From a virus: DNA of 21,278 nt. Position 1 is the stretch's first letter; each line of letters begins with the position of its first letter. The notes beneath the pieces are model-generated. The model did not search any database, was not told the origin of the DNA, and was given only the letters and a program-made list of their open reading frames with translations. The position numbers and the translations under genes are program-made. The stretch is from the IMG/VR virus record IMGVR_UViG_3300017779_000203, positions 1 through 21,278 of that record, one strand, 5' to 3'. Positions 1 to 8,529 of this stretch are shown here, one piece after another.

Positions 1-3000
1 GGAAACTTTAGTATTAGTACTTCTGATGGTGCTACATTTACTTCAACCATAAATCTGAATCCATTCACCACTAATAACCTTACAGAACAAGGTAATCTGT
101 ATTACACTGATACTCGTGTAAGGAATGCAATCTCTGCAACAGATGCAGGGGGTGATGGATCATTCTCGTATAACAGTTCGACTGGAGCATTTACCTATAC
201 AGGGCCCAGTGCGAGTGAAGTTCGTGCACATTTCAGTACCACTGGTGACTTGAACTATGATTCGAGTACTGGTGTATTCTCTATTGATGTAGAGCAAGTA
301 TACAGTCAGGCAAACTTTGATAGTGACTTCTTGACTCGTTTGGCAACGAAGATTGATAGTGCTTCCATACAATCACTCGAAACAACTTCTGCCCACATTG
401 ATTCTGCCACAGTAGTCAATCTGGCAACAACTCAATTAACCGCAAGTCAAGCAACCTTTGACTCGGCAAACATTTTATCTTTGGGTGCGGTTGGTAGTGT
501 AGATGCTACAACCACCTCAACCATTCGTGGATTATTCTCAAGTGGGGGAGACCTCACATATAACAGTGGGACTGGTCAGTTTACCTTTGATGTGGAGAGT
601 GTTTATACCAAGGCAAACTTTGATTCAGACCTCGGACTCGCAAACACTGGTCAATTACCAGAAGGAAGTAACCTCTATTATACAACCACTCGTGCGGATT
701 CAGACTTTGATGTCAGACTTGCTACCAAAACAACAGCAAATGTGGCAGAAGGTACGAACCTCTATTACACTACTACTCGTGCTGATTCTGATTTTGACAT
801 TAGACTCGGCACGAAATCGACTACTAATGTCAGTGAGGGTAGTAACTTATACTACACCACTGCTCGTGCCGATAGTGATGCCAAAAATTCAGTATCAGTA
901 ACAGATGCAGGAGGGGATGGTTCACTATCCTACAACTCCGCAACTGGTGTCTTTACCTATACTGGTGCATCTGCTACAGAAACTAGAGCACACTTTACTG
1001 CAAACAAAGGTCTATCTGTAACCTCTGGTGAGTTTAACATAGATTCTGCCAATGTCAAGGCAATGTTTGCAGGGAACAAGGGTCTATCATATACGGATGG
1101 AACATTCGATATTGACTCTGCCAATGTCAAGGCAATGTTCTCTGGTGGCACTGGTGTTACATACAGTAATGGTGCGATCAGTATTGGTCAGGCAGTCGGA
1201 ACTACCGATAATGTAACATTCGGTAAGGTCACACAAGACAGTGCGGTATCGAAGGGTATTCAGTTTACTCCACAAACATCTGCATTCTCACAGACCGCAG
1301 GATCATTATACTTTGATTCCGACCATGACAAAGGTCTGTCAGTTAGACTCGATACTCCCGAAAATGCAAATCCAGATGTAAACATGAACATCGGTCAAGA
1401 AACATTCCTCTATGTGAAGAATGAAACTGGTGCTCAGATTGATAATGGAGATGCGGTATACATTGTTGGGACTGATGCAGATGGTCATCCAAAGGTTGCA
1501 CTAGCAAGAGCAAATACCTCTACGACTGGTAAACCTTTTGGTCTTGCCACCATGAACATTCCCGACAATGCTCATGGTTGGGTAACTCGTTATGGTTTGG
1601 TTCGTGATGTCAATACCGCAGGGATGACCGCAGGGAACATATTGTTCCTATCTGCCGATTCCGCAGGGGTTGTAACAGAAACTCCTGTAACATCAACAAC
1701 TGGTTTCCCACATCATATTGGTCGAGTTATCAAAGTACACGGATCAGGTGGTGTTATCCTTGTTGATCCGATGAGTGAACACTTTGACGATCTACGAGTA
1801 GAGAACAAACTAACCACCAACCAGTTGATGGCAGATTCGGCATCACTTCTGAATGTTCAGTTTGATACGACTACATTCCCAAGTACACGTCAACCATATA
1901 ATGAAGGTTTGATGTATTATGATAATGTTCATAAGACACTAAACTATAATGATGACATCACTGGCATGGTTCACGAGGTTGGTACTCAGGAGCATCAACG
2001 AGTATTCAACAATACTGGTTCAACGATACTAAAAGGTTCGGCACTATACTTCTCTGGTAACTATACATCTGGAACAATCGATGTGCCAACTATTGGTCTT
2101 GCAGATGCGACAGATGCAAACGCATACAACGCACAGGGTATTGCCGCCTTAGACATCCCAAATAATTCATATGGTCACTGTCTTGTTGCAGGACAATTGA
2201 CCGAAGTAAATACTGCACATCTTAGTGCGAACACAAACTTCTTTGTGTCAACCACTCAGGCAGGATCACACCAGAATGCTTCTCCGACATATCCAAACTT
2301 CCCAATGTGTTTGGGTTGGGTTGTTAAATCTGGAGATTCTGATAATGGTATCTTACTTGTAAACCAACAGAACCACTCGGTAAATTCATTCCGTGTAAGA
2401 ACTTCTGCACATATTGGTACAGACTTACAGGTGGATGGTAACCTAACTATTCTAGGTAGTCAGACCACAGTAGGTCAATCTAATGTAACCCAAGGTGCTC
2501 CGATCTATCGTCTGAATGAAGGTGATGCGATTGGTGAAGCAGGAACAACATTCTCTGGTACTGGTGTTGACGATGCATTTTTCGCAGGACACTTTACAGG
2601 TACTACTGCACAAACTTACTATGTCCAGATTGATGGTGTAGGAACTGGTGCAGGAGGCAAGGATACCTTTGCGGTTGCACTAGGAACAGACAGTGCGTTT
2701 GCTTCACCTATTTTGACAAAACAAGTTATCACAACGAATGATCAACTTATTCACTCTACCGATAATATCTCGGTAAACTTTGGTGCCGCTACTGGTCACG
2801 ATTCTGGTGATACATGGACTGGTGTAGCATCACCTATTAATGTTGATACTGGATTCTTCACCAACCGTAACACTGGTACAAGTGGTGTCGGATATACTCA
2901 CATGGGTATATTCTTTGATGTCACAGATGAGAAGTGGAAACTGGTTGATGAGTACGACTCGACTCCGACAGGATCAATTAACACTGCGGATGCATCATTC

Positions 3001-3924
3001 GGTCTTGCGACTCTGGTTGCAGGAACCTTTGAAGGTAATCTGATTGGTGGGGTAACAGGTAATGCCTCGACTGCATCTGCCCTTGCATCTGGACAGAACT
3101 TCTCTATATCTGGTGATGTGACTGCATCCAATGTATCCTTTGATGGTACTGGTGCAGTAACACTCAGTGCAGCGATTACGGCAGATACAATTATCAATGC
3201 CGACATCAAGTCCGATGCCGCTATCGCAGATACCAAACTTGCAACGATTGCCACTTCTGGTAAGGTAAGCAACTCTGCGACTACTGCTACTGCCTCAAAC
3301 ACTGGTTCGGCAATTATTGCTCGTGACGCAAGTGGTAACTTTGCAGGGGGTACATTCACTGGTGAAGTCAATCGTGATGCACAAACTACAGTAACCGCAG
3401 GGACATATGGTTCTGCCACTGCAATACCAGTACTGACAATTGACTCAAATGGTTTCGTTGATAGTGCAGGAACAATCGGTGTGTCAGGTATCACTGGTGT
3501 AAACTTTGATAGTTCAAACGGATTACTCACTATCGCAACAAGTGGAGATGACTTCACTGATGTGATTACTCTTGATCCATTTACTACTGCGAACTTGAGT
3601 GAGAACACCAACCTCTACTATACAGATGCAAGAGCAAGAGCATCTATCAGTGGTAACAAGGGACTTGCATATAATAGTAGCACTGGTGTAATGGACTTAG
3701 ATTCTGCCAATGTCCGAGGAATGTTTAGTGCAAGTGGTCAACTGGCATATAACTCAGGAACAGGTGCATTTACATTCACGAATAGATCAAATGCTGATAC
3801 ATTGACTGCCATTAAAGCAGTAGATGGTGCTTCAAGTGGATTGGATGCTGATTTACTTGATGGTCAGGAAGGTTCACACTACAGAATTAATGTGTACAAC
3901 AACTCAGGTACACTGTTAAACTAA
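1..3924 (+). CDS. Long repetitive tail-fibre-type structural protein, 5' partial
   Basis: The frame is open from base 1 to the TAA at 3922-3924 (1307 codons visible), so the true start lies left of the window; the ATG at 250 is internal. The protein is rich in Ser, Thr, Gly, Asp and Asn and is built from recurring beta-type motifs: NLYYT..RA units (near 88, 670, 757, 844 and 3613), L.YNS.TG.F units, and DSANV..MF units. Two related domains of about 130 residues lie at 1399-1770 and 1990-2370. A DGNLTILG segment follows near 2434, and the C-terminus ends with a DADLLDGQEGSHYRIN-type motif that I associate with marine T4-like structural proteins. Position just before gene 13 and repeat character suggest a virion fibre or baseplate-attached adhesin. 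No enzymatic domain is visible. The exact T4 counterpart cannot be assigned; receptor binding is inference. Confidence 0.8.
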   Translation, partial: GNFSISTSDGATFTSTINLNPFTTNNLTEQGNLYYTDTRVRNAISATDAGGDGSFSYNSSTGAFTYTGPSASEVRAHFSTTGDLNYDSSTGVFSIDVEQVYSQANFDSDFLTRLATKIDSASIQSLETTSAHIDSATVVNLATTQLTASQATFDSANILSLGAVGSVDATTTSTIRGLFSSGGDLTYNSGTGQFTFDVESVYTKANFDSDLGLANTGQLPEGSNLYYTTTRADSDFDVRLATKTTANVAEGTNLYYTTTRADSDFDIRLGTKSTTNVSEGSNLYYTTARADSDAKNSVSVTDAGGDGSLSYNSATGVFTYTGASATETRAHFTANKGLSVTSGEFNIDSANVKAMFAGNKGLSYTDGTFDIDSANVKAMFSGGTGVTYSNGAISIGQAVGTTDNVTFGKVTQDSAVSKGIQFTPQTSAFSQTAGSLYFDSDHDKGLSVRLDTPENANPDVNMNIGQETFLYVKNETGAQIDNGDAVYIVGTDADGHPKVALARANTSTTGKPFGLATMNIPDNAHGWVTRYGLVRDVNTAGMTAGNILFLSADSAGVVTETPVTSTTGFPHHIGRVIKVHGSGGVILVDPMSEHFDDLRVENKLTTNQLMADSASLLNVQFDTTTFPSTRQPYNEGLMYYDNVHKTLNYNDDITGMVHEVGTQEHQRVFNNTGSTILKGSALYFSGNYTSGTIDVPTIGLADATDANAYNAQGIAALDIPNNSYGHCLVAGQLTEVNTAHLSANTNFFVSTTQAGSHQNASPTYPNFPMCLGWVVKSGDSDNGILLVNQQNHSVNSFRVRTSAHIGTDLQVDGNLTILGSQTTVGQSNVTQGAPIYRLNEGDAIGEAGTTFSGTGVDDAFFAGHFTGTTAQTYYVQIDGVGTGAGGKDTFAVALGTDSAFASPILTKQVITTNDQLIHSTDNISVNFGAATGHDSGDTWTGVASPINVDTGFFTNRNTGTSGVGYTHMGIFFDVTDEKWKLVDEYDSTPTGSINTADASFGLATLVAGTFEGNLIGGVTGNASTASALASGQNFSISGDVTASNVSFDGTGAVTLSAAITADTIINADIKSDAAIADTKLATIATSGKVSNSATTATASNTGSAIIARDASGNFAGGTFTGEVNRDAQTTVTAGTYGSATAIPVLTIDSNGFVDSAGTIGVSGITGVNFDSSNGLLTIATSGDDFTDVITLDPFTTANLSENTNLYYTDARARASISGNKGLAYNSSTGVMDLDSANVRGMFSASGQLAYNSGTGAFTFTNRSNADTLTAIKAVDGASSGLDADLLDGQEGSHYRINVYNNSGTLLN
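661..880 (+). repeat. Tandem 87-bp (29-aa) repeats in the fibre gene
   Basis: Two full units (661-747 and 748-834) and a partial third (from 835) each begin with E-G-[ST]-N-L-Y-Y-T-T and continue through RADSDFD-[VI]-RL. The spacing is exactly 87 bp. Single diverged copies of the NLYYT core recur near the start of the window and near the C-terminus of the same gene. Such units fit a trimeric beta-structured fibre shaft. Confidence 0.85.
1399..2370 (+). repeat. Duplicated ~130-residue domain within the fibre protein
   Basis: Copy A (1399-1770) and copy B (1990-2370) share an ordered set of motifs: N-[EN]-T-G near the start, a G-[DS]-A-[VL]-Y segment, G-[LI]-A followed by I-P-[DN]-N and a G-[HW] pair, then V-N-T-A, a later F-P-[HM] followed by [IL]-G, and a final G-[VI]-[IL]-L-V segment. 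Sequence identity is low but motif order and spacing agree, which points to an old internal duplication of a compact beta domain. Function is unknown. Confidence 0.6.
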
Positions 3925-3939
3925 GGATAAATAGATAGT

Positions 3940-4728
3940 ATGCCATATACAAGATTAAATAGTAGAGACAACTTCATAGACTACTGCCTACGCAAACTTG
4001 GTCATCCAGTGATCGAAATAAATGTGGATGACGAGCAGATAGAAGATCGTGTGAATGATGCATTGCAGTTATTCACCGAGTATGCCGCTGAGGGTAGTTA
4101 TAAAGTGTTCCTTCCTGTTACCGTAACACAGGATATGGTAACACGAAAGGCAATTGACTTTGATCTCGACACAACCGCACTTCCCGATGCTGATGACATT
4201 CTCAGTGTTATAAGAGTTCTGCCATTTGATACTTCATCTGGTAGTACCAGTTTCATGGATGTCAAATATCAAATGCGACTCAATGATTTGTGGGGTATGG
4301 GTACTGGTGTAGGTTCCTCTGTGGCATCCTATGAGATGATGCAACAATATATGAGTTTGATCGACATGAAACTCACTGGACATCCACAGATTCAATTCAA
4401 ACGAGAGACAAACACCATACAGATACTTGGTGATTTCGAGAGTGGAGACCTCAAGGTTGGGGACAATTTGATGATCGAAATGTATGTTGCATCCAATGCG
4501 AACAACAATGGCAAATTATATGATAACTTGTTTTTAAAAGAATATGCGACTGCCTTGATCAAAGAACAGTGGGGTTCTAACCTTATCAAGTTTGAGGGCA
4601 TGACCCTTCCCGGTGGTATACAATTAAATGGCAGACAGATTTACGAAGATGCCAAACAAGAGATAGAGACAATTAGACAACGAATATATAATGAGTATGA
4701 CACTCCACCAGACTTCTTTGTAGGATAA
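3940..4728 (+). CDS. 13: Neck protein gp13 (head completion)
   Basis: This 262-residue protein sits directly before gp14 in the T4 gene order. The N-terminal region runs YCLRKLGHPVIEINVDDEQ and continues to a V-NDAL-LF-EYA helix, the signature of T4-type gp13. The C-terminal part contains a KEYATALIKEQWG helix and LPGG, also typical of the family. In T4, gp13 joins gp14 at the portal to form the neck to which the finished tail attaches; T4 gp13 is somewhat longer (309 aa). An AAGGA element lies 12 bases upstream of the ATG, and a late-box-like GATAAATA lies only 6 bases before the start. The gene follows the fibre gene by 15 bp and precedes gp14 by 4 bp. Confidence 0.9.
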   Translation: MPYTRLNSRDNFIDYCLRKLGHPVIEINVDDEQIEDRVNDALQLFTEYAAEGSYKVFLPVTVTQDMVTRKAIDFDLDTTALPDADDILSVIRVLPFDTSSGSTSFMDVKYQMRLNDLWGMGTGVGSSVASYEMMQQYMSLIDMKLTGHPQIQFKRETNTIQILGDFESGDLKVGDNLMIEMYVASNANNNGKLYDNLFLKEYATALIKEQWGSNLIKFEGMTLPGGIQLNGRQIYEDAKQEIETIRQRIYNEYDTPPDFFVG

Positions 4729-4732
4729 CATA

Positions 4733-5632
4733 ATGGCAACGAACCCATACTTCAAGCAGGGTGTTCGTTCTGAACAGACAGTCTATGAGGACATTGTAAT
4801 TGAATCCCTCAAGATGTACGGACAGGATGTATACTACCTTCCACGAGAAATCGTCAACAAGGACTCGGTCTTTCTTGATGATGTTCCGTCAACCTTTGGT
4901 TCTGCATATAAGGTAGAGATGTATATTGAGAACACCGAAGCATTTGACGGTGAGGGTGATCTGTTCACTAAATTTGGTATCGAACTACGAGATCAAGCAA
5001 ACTTTGTTGTTTCCAGAAAAAGATGGAAGCAACTTGTTGGTTCTCGTCTCACAGAAAACAACTTCCGACCAAGGGAAGGTGATCTAATTTATCTCACTCT
5101 ATCTGATTCTATATTTGAGATTCGCAAGGTAGAGACCGAGACTCCGTTCTATCAGATGAGCAACTTGCCCACATTCAGAATGACTTGTGAGTTGTTCGAG
5201 TACAATGATGAGAACTTTGATACGGACATTGCAGAGATTGATGAAGTAGAGTTTGAAGGTGCGTTCCAGTATGCATTAACTCTGGACTCGGCAGGATTCT
5301 ACAATAACCTTGCAGGAACAACTGGAGACAACTGGACTGTCGGTGAGGTTGTAACTCAGACTGGTACTGGTTATAGTATGAAGGGTGAGGTCACTTCATT
5401 TAATCGTGATACCAAGGTACTACAGATTGCTCATGCAGGAGCAACCGATGGTAAATTCCACACCTTCACCACGACTGCACAGGTCACTGGTTCTGAGTCT
5501 GGTAGGGTATCGACACCGACACTGGTACAAGAACTGCAAGAGATTCAGCAGGATTCACAGAACAAAATATTCAATGACTTTGAAGCAGACTTCCTTGACT
5601 TCTCAGAGTCTAATCCGTTTGGGGACTTATAA
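4733..5632 (+). CDS. 14: Neck protein gp14
   Basis: This 299-residue protein starts MATNPYF and carries the N-terminal gp14 pattern (G-D-V-Y-Y-LPRE, then K-D-S-VF-DD near residues 30-50). A central RKRW followed by RP-EGDLIYL (about residues 96-121) is also characteristic. It forms the neck with gp13 in T4 (T4 gp14 is 256 aa). The protein here is longer because of a Gly/Thr-rich insertion at about residues 185-255, which may be a surface-exposed domain; this is inference from length and composition. The stop overlaps the gp15 start in a TAATG junction, so translational coupling is likely. Confidence 0.9.
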   Translation: MATNPYFKQGVRSEQTVYEDIVIESLKMYGQDVYYLPREIVNKDSVFLDDVPSTFGSAYKVEMYIENTEAFDGEGDLFTKFGIELRDQANFVVSRKRWKQLVGSRLTENNFRPREGDLIYLTLSDSIFEIRKVETETPFYQMSNLPTFRMTCELFEYNDENFDTDIAEIDEVEFEGAFQYALTLDSAGFYNNLAGTTGDNWTVGEVVTQTGTGYSMKGEVTSFNRDTKVLQIAHAGATDGKFHTFTTTAQVTGSESGRVSTPTLVQELQEIQQDSQNKIFNDFEADFLDFSESNPFGDL

Positions 5633-6408
5633 TGTTTGGAACATGGTTTTATCATAAACGAGTAAGGACTGCGGTATCGGTATTTGGATCGATGTTCAAT
5701 AACCTTCATGTACTCAGGCACAATAATGCAGGGGAGACTATCTCTCAGGTTAAAGTACCTCTGTCCTATGCACCCAAGAGAAACTTTATATCTCGACTAG
5801 AAGAGATGTCCAAGGGTGAGGATGCAGAACGCAGGGTGGCAATCAAGTTGCCTCGTATGTCATTTGAGATCACCAACATGACATATGACCCAACTCGACA
5901 GTTACCCAAGGTCAACAATATCTCGAAGGCAAGCAACGAGATTACCAAACGACAGAAGATTTACACTGCGACACCATACACTATTTCGTTTCAGTTGAAC
6001 ATCTATGCAAAGTCACAGGATGATGCACTACAGATTGTAGAACAGATTCTTCCATACTTTGCACCGCAGTACACGGTGACAATCAAACCATTTGCAGATA
6101 TTACCAGTCTGACCGAAGATGTTCCGATCTCTTTGGCAGGGGTTCAGTTCTCGGATGACTTTGAGGGTGCACTCGAACAACGCAGGACAATCATTTATAC
6201 TCTCGACTTTGAGATGAAGATTGCACTATATGGGCCCGAGGGCACTGGTAACATCATTCGTGATGTTCGTAACAACTTCTTCTTACAACAAGGTGGATTG
6301 AACGATAGTGATATGTACCTCAAAACACAGAAGATTACTCCGACTCCAGTTGGTGTGACTGCTGATAGTGATTACGGATTTAATACAATAGATTTGGATA
6401 GTGCATAA
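5632..6408 (+). CDS. 15: Tail sheath stabiliser / tail completion protein gp15
   Basis: This 258-residue protein begins MFGTWFYHKRVRTAVSVFGS, which matches the T4 gp15 start pattern (MFG-FY...R). It contains the family signature IVEQILPYFAPQYT at about residues 137-150, almost identical in T4, and an LPR segment near residue 75. In T4, gp15 caps the top of the sheath and tube as a hexamer and provides the docking surface for the neck. Both ends overlap neighbours by TAATG, so genes 14-15-16 are tightly coupled. T4 gp15 is 272 aa, so the length fits. Confidence 0.93.
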   Translation: MFGTWFYHKRVRTAVSVFGSMFNNLHVLRHNNAGETISQVKVPLSYAPKRNFISRLEEMSKGEDAERRVAIKLPRMSFEITNMTYDPTRQLPKVNNISKASNEITKRQKIYTATPYTISFQLNIYAKSQDDALQIVEQILPYFAPQYTVTIKPFADITSLTEDVPISLAGVQFSDDFEGALEQRRTIIYTLDFEMKIALYGPEGTGNIIRDVRNNFFLQQGGLNDSDMYLKTQKITPTPVGVTADSDYGFNTIDLDSA

Positions 6409-6761
6409 TGAGTGAAGAAAAACGAATAAAGGATGACTACGAATATTCTCGTGATACATACTATGAGATACTCGAAAAAGGTAAAGAGAGTATGGAGTTG
6501 ATGATCGAAGTTGCTCGTGAATCAGAACATCCTCGTGCGTTTGAAGTGTTATCTACTATGATGAAGAACATGGCAGATGTCAATGATAAGTTGATGGATT
6601 TGAATAAGAAGAACAAAGACATAAACAAAACAGAAGAAATCAAACAACTCGGTAACACGACAAACAACTTATTTGTAGGAACCACAACAGACCTACAGAG
6701 ATTAATACAGAATGAAACTCAAGTGGAAAAAGTAATTGATGTCGAACCCGAATCCAAATGA
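6408..6761 (+). CDS. 16: Small terminase subunit gp16
   Basis: A 117-residue, highly charged, mostly helical protein lies immediately upstream of the large terminase gene. A central helix (about residues 27-70, ESMELMIEVARESEHPRAFE through MM-NMADVNDKLMDLNKK) matches the central oligomerisation and DNA-recognition helix of T4-type gp16. In T4 the protein regulates gp17 and recognises concatemeric DNA. T4 gp16 is 164 aa; the shorter form here is common in marine relatives as far as I recall. The start overlaps gp15 by TAATG and its last 23 bases overlap gene 17. Confidence 0.85.
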   Translation: MSEEKRIKDDYEYSRDTYYEILEKGKESMELMIEVARESEHPRAFEVLSTMMKNMADVNDKLMDLNKKNKDINKTEEIKQLGNTTNNLFVGTTTDLQRLIQNETQVEKVIDVEPESK

Positions 6762-8355
6762 ATCCTACCTCGGTAACATAAATGTTAAACGAGATGGAGT
6801 TCAACATCAATTTACCGAAGAGGAAGTCAAGGAATACATCAAGTGTTCCAAAGACCCTGTACATTTTTGTAAAACCTATCTCAAGGTAATCTCTCTGGAT
6901 GATGGACTTGTTCCATTCACATTATATCCATACCAAGAGAAGATGTTCGATCATTTCAATAACAATCGATTCTCTATCGTACTTGCGTGTCGGCAGTCTG
7001 GTAAGTCGATCAGTTCGGTAGGGTACATAATCTGGTATGCTTGTTTTCATAGTGAGAAAACCATTGCCATACTTGCAAACAAAGGTGCGACTGCAAGGGA
7101 GATGTTGGCACGAGTCACATTGATGCTAGAGAATCTTCCATTCTTTCTCCAACCGGGAACAAAGGCACTAAACAAAGGTTCGATTGAGTTTAGTAATAAT
7201 TCTCGAATCATTGCCGCTGCAACCTCTGGTAGTTCTATTCGTGGTATGTCGGTCAATCTCTTGTTCCTAGACGAGTTCGCATTTGTTGAAAGAGCAAATG
7301 AGTTCTACACATCTACCTATCCAGTAATTTCTGCGGGTAAAGACACCAAGGTAATTATCACATCGACTGCCAATGGTATTGGTAATACCTTCCACAAGAT
7401 ATGGGAAGGTGCAGTACAGAAGGTCAATGAGTTTGTTCCATTCACCGTAAACTGGTACGATGTACCGGGAAGGGATGAGGAATGGAAGAAGCAGACAATC
7501 GCAAATACATCTCAATTACAGTTCGATCAGGAATTTGGGAATACTTTCTTTGGGACAGGCGACACCCTAATTAATGCCGAGACATTATTGGGGTTTAGAG
7601 CAGTACAACCCTCTACACATCGTGAGGGTGGTGACTTATTAATATACGACAATCCAGACAAAGAACACGAATATGTTATGTGTGTGGATGTATCAAAAGG
7701 AAGAGGACAGGATTATTCTACATTTAATGTAATCGACATTAGCACGAGACCTTTCAAACAGGTTGCTGTCTATCGCAATAATACTATATCTCCATTACTC
7801 TTTCCTAATGTTATATATAAGTACGCAAATTTCTACAATGAAGCATATGTGGTAATTGAGTCCAATGACCAAGGCACGGTTGTCTGTAATGGACTGTATC
7901 AAGACCTCGAATACGAGAATCTTCATATGGAATCGGCAGTCAAGGCAGACCGCATCGGTATCGAAATGAACCGCAAGGTCAAACGATTAGGTTGTTCCTC
8001 TATCAAGGATATACTTGAACAGAAGAAGTTAGACATCCTAGATGAGAATACCATCATGGAGATTTCTACATTTACTGCGAGAGGTCAGTCATATGAGGCA
8101 TCGGATGGAAACCATGATGACCTAATGATGAATCTGGTGATGTTCGGATACTTTGTTACATCTCAGTTCTTTGCTGATATGACAGACATCAATCTAAAAG
8201 AGATGATGTTCTCCAAGAAGATGAAAGAGATCGAGGATGATGTACCACCTGTTGGTTTCATTGATGACGGATTAGATGATGTTCGTATGGAAGAAGAACA
8301 AAGGAATATGGGATGGCACGATTTTGAAGGGAGTACAGGTGTAGAAGAATGGTAG
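6739..8355 (+). CDS. 17: Large terminase subunit gp17 (packaging ATPase and nuclease)
   Basis: The ATG at 6739 gives 538 residues; a TTG one codon earlier is less likely. The ATPase domain has Walker A CRQSGKS (residues 84-90), Walker B LLFLDEF (174-180, catalytic E179) and coupling motif ITST (207-210). The C-terminal RNase H-like nuclease domain has the acidic residues of VDVSKGRGQD (D317), VIESND (E374) and GNHDD (D460/D461). It powers DNA translocation into the prohead through the gp20 portal and cuts the concatemer at headful length. T4 gp17 is 610 aa; the shorter N- and C-termini fit marine homologues. The start lies inside the end of gene 16. The end is followed by a 174-bp gap holding an opposite-strand promoter and the gp18 late promoters. 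Confidence 0.97.
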   Translation: MSNPNPNESYLGNINVKRDGVQHQFTEEEVKEYIKCSKDPVHFCKTYLKVISLDDGLVPFTLYPYQEKMFDHFNNNRFSIVLACRQSGKSISSVGYIIWYACFHSEKTIAILANKGATAREMLARVTLMLENLPFFLQPGTKALNKGSIEFSNNSRIIAAATSGSSIRGMSVNLLFLDEFAFVERANEFYTSTYPVISAGKDTKVIITSTANGIGNTFHKIWEGAVQKVNEFVPFTVNWYDVPGRDEEWKKQTIANTSQLQFDQEFGNTFFGTGDTLINAETLLGFRAVQPSTHREGGDLLIYDNPDKEHEYVMCVDVSKGRGQDYSTFNVIDISTRPFKQVAVYRNNTISPLLFPNVIYKYANFYNEAYVVIESNDQGTVVCNGLYQDLEYENLHMESAVKADRIGIEMNRKVKRLGCSSIKDILEQKKLDILDENTIMEISTFTARGQSYEASDGNHDDLMMNLVMFGYFVTSQFFADMTDINLKEMMFSKKMKEIEDDVPPVGFIDDGLDDVRMEEEQRNMGWHDFEGSTGVEEW

Positions 8356-8383
8356 TATTCACCTCTTCCCAAACACTAAGTTA

Positions 8384-8412
8384 ATTATACAGTGAAATAC
8401 AGAGAAAGTCAA
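8384..8412 (-). promoter_or_regulatory. Sigma70-like promoter on the - strand behind gene 17
   Basis: On the - strand, TTGACT (8412-8407) and a perfect TATAAT (8389-8384) are separated by exactly 17 bp. A transcript would start near 8377 and run antisense into the 3' end of gene 17. No convincing - strand gene follows it: the open frame ending at 8163 starts with TTG and is probably a shadow of gene 17. It may make an antisense RNA or be a chance match in an AT-rich gap. Confidence 0.5.
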
Positions 8413-8421
8413 GTTTTTTTC

Positions 8422-8429
8422 TATAAATA
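8422..8429 (+). promoter_or_regulatory. Late promoter box TATAAATA, upstream copy before gene 18
   Basis: This is an exact match to the T4 late promoter -10 element TATAAATA (recognised in T4 by the gp55 sigma factor with gp33 and the gp45 clamp). It is preceded by a T-rich run and lies about 100 bp before the sheath gene, with a second identical box 16 bp downstream. Confidence 0.7.
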
Positions 8430-8437
8430 TGCTTTCT

Positions 8438-8445
8438 TATAAATA
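8438..8445 (+). promoter_or_regulatory. Late promoter box TATAAATA, proximal copy before gene 18
   Basis: This second exact TATAAATA has the CTTATAAATA context shared with the boxes at 16123 and, in part, 19492. The expected start near 8452 would give a leader of about 78 nt that contains the hairpin at 8469-8492. It probably drives genes 18 and 19 at high level. Confidence 0.8.
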
Positions 8446-8459
8446 AATGTATTGAGACT

Positions 8460-8492
8460 ACCGTATTCTAATGCGGTGTTCGCACCGTATTA
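8460..8492 (+). promoter_or_regulatory. Two-way hairpin in the leader of gene 18
   Basis: The segment AATGCGGT (8470-8477) is flanked on both sides by the same octamer ACCGTATT (8460-8467 and 8484-8491). It can pair with either copy, each time with one G-U pair. The downstream pairing extends to a 10-bp stem (8469-8478 with 8483-8492) closed by a TTCG loop and is probably the more stable. No T-run follows, so a terminator is unlikely; a role in RNA stability or start-site access is inference. Confidence 0.55.
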
Positions 8493-8529
8493 TGTTCACT
8501 TATAATTAGATAAACGAAAGGATAAAGTT

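Noticed and set aside
503-901. 132-residue + strand frame inside the fibre gene
   Set aside because: Alternate-frame shadow of the repeat region with no start context and no recognisable protein features.
2898-3611. Long 237-residue open frame on the - strand within the fibre gene
   Set aside because: It is fully inside a strong + strand coding frame, has low-complexity composition (V, A, S, P) and no ribosome site; it reflects the codon bias of the repetitive gene.
8163-8372. 69-residue - strand frame just downstream of the antisense promoter
   Set aside because: It begins with TTG without a ribosome site and is entirely opposite the gp17 C-terminus; an untranslated antisense RNA is more plausible.
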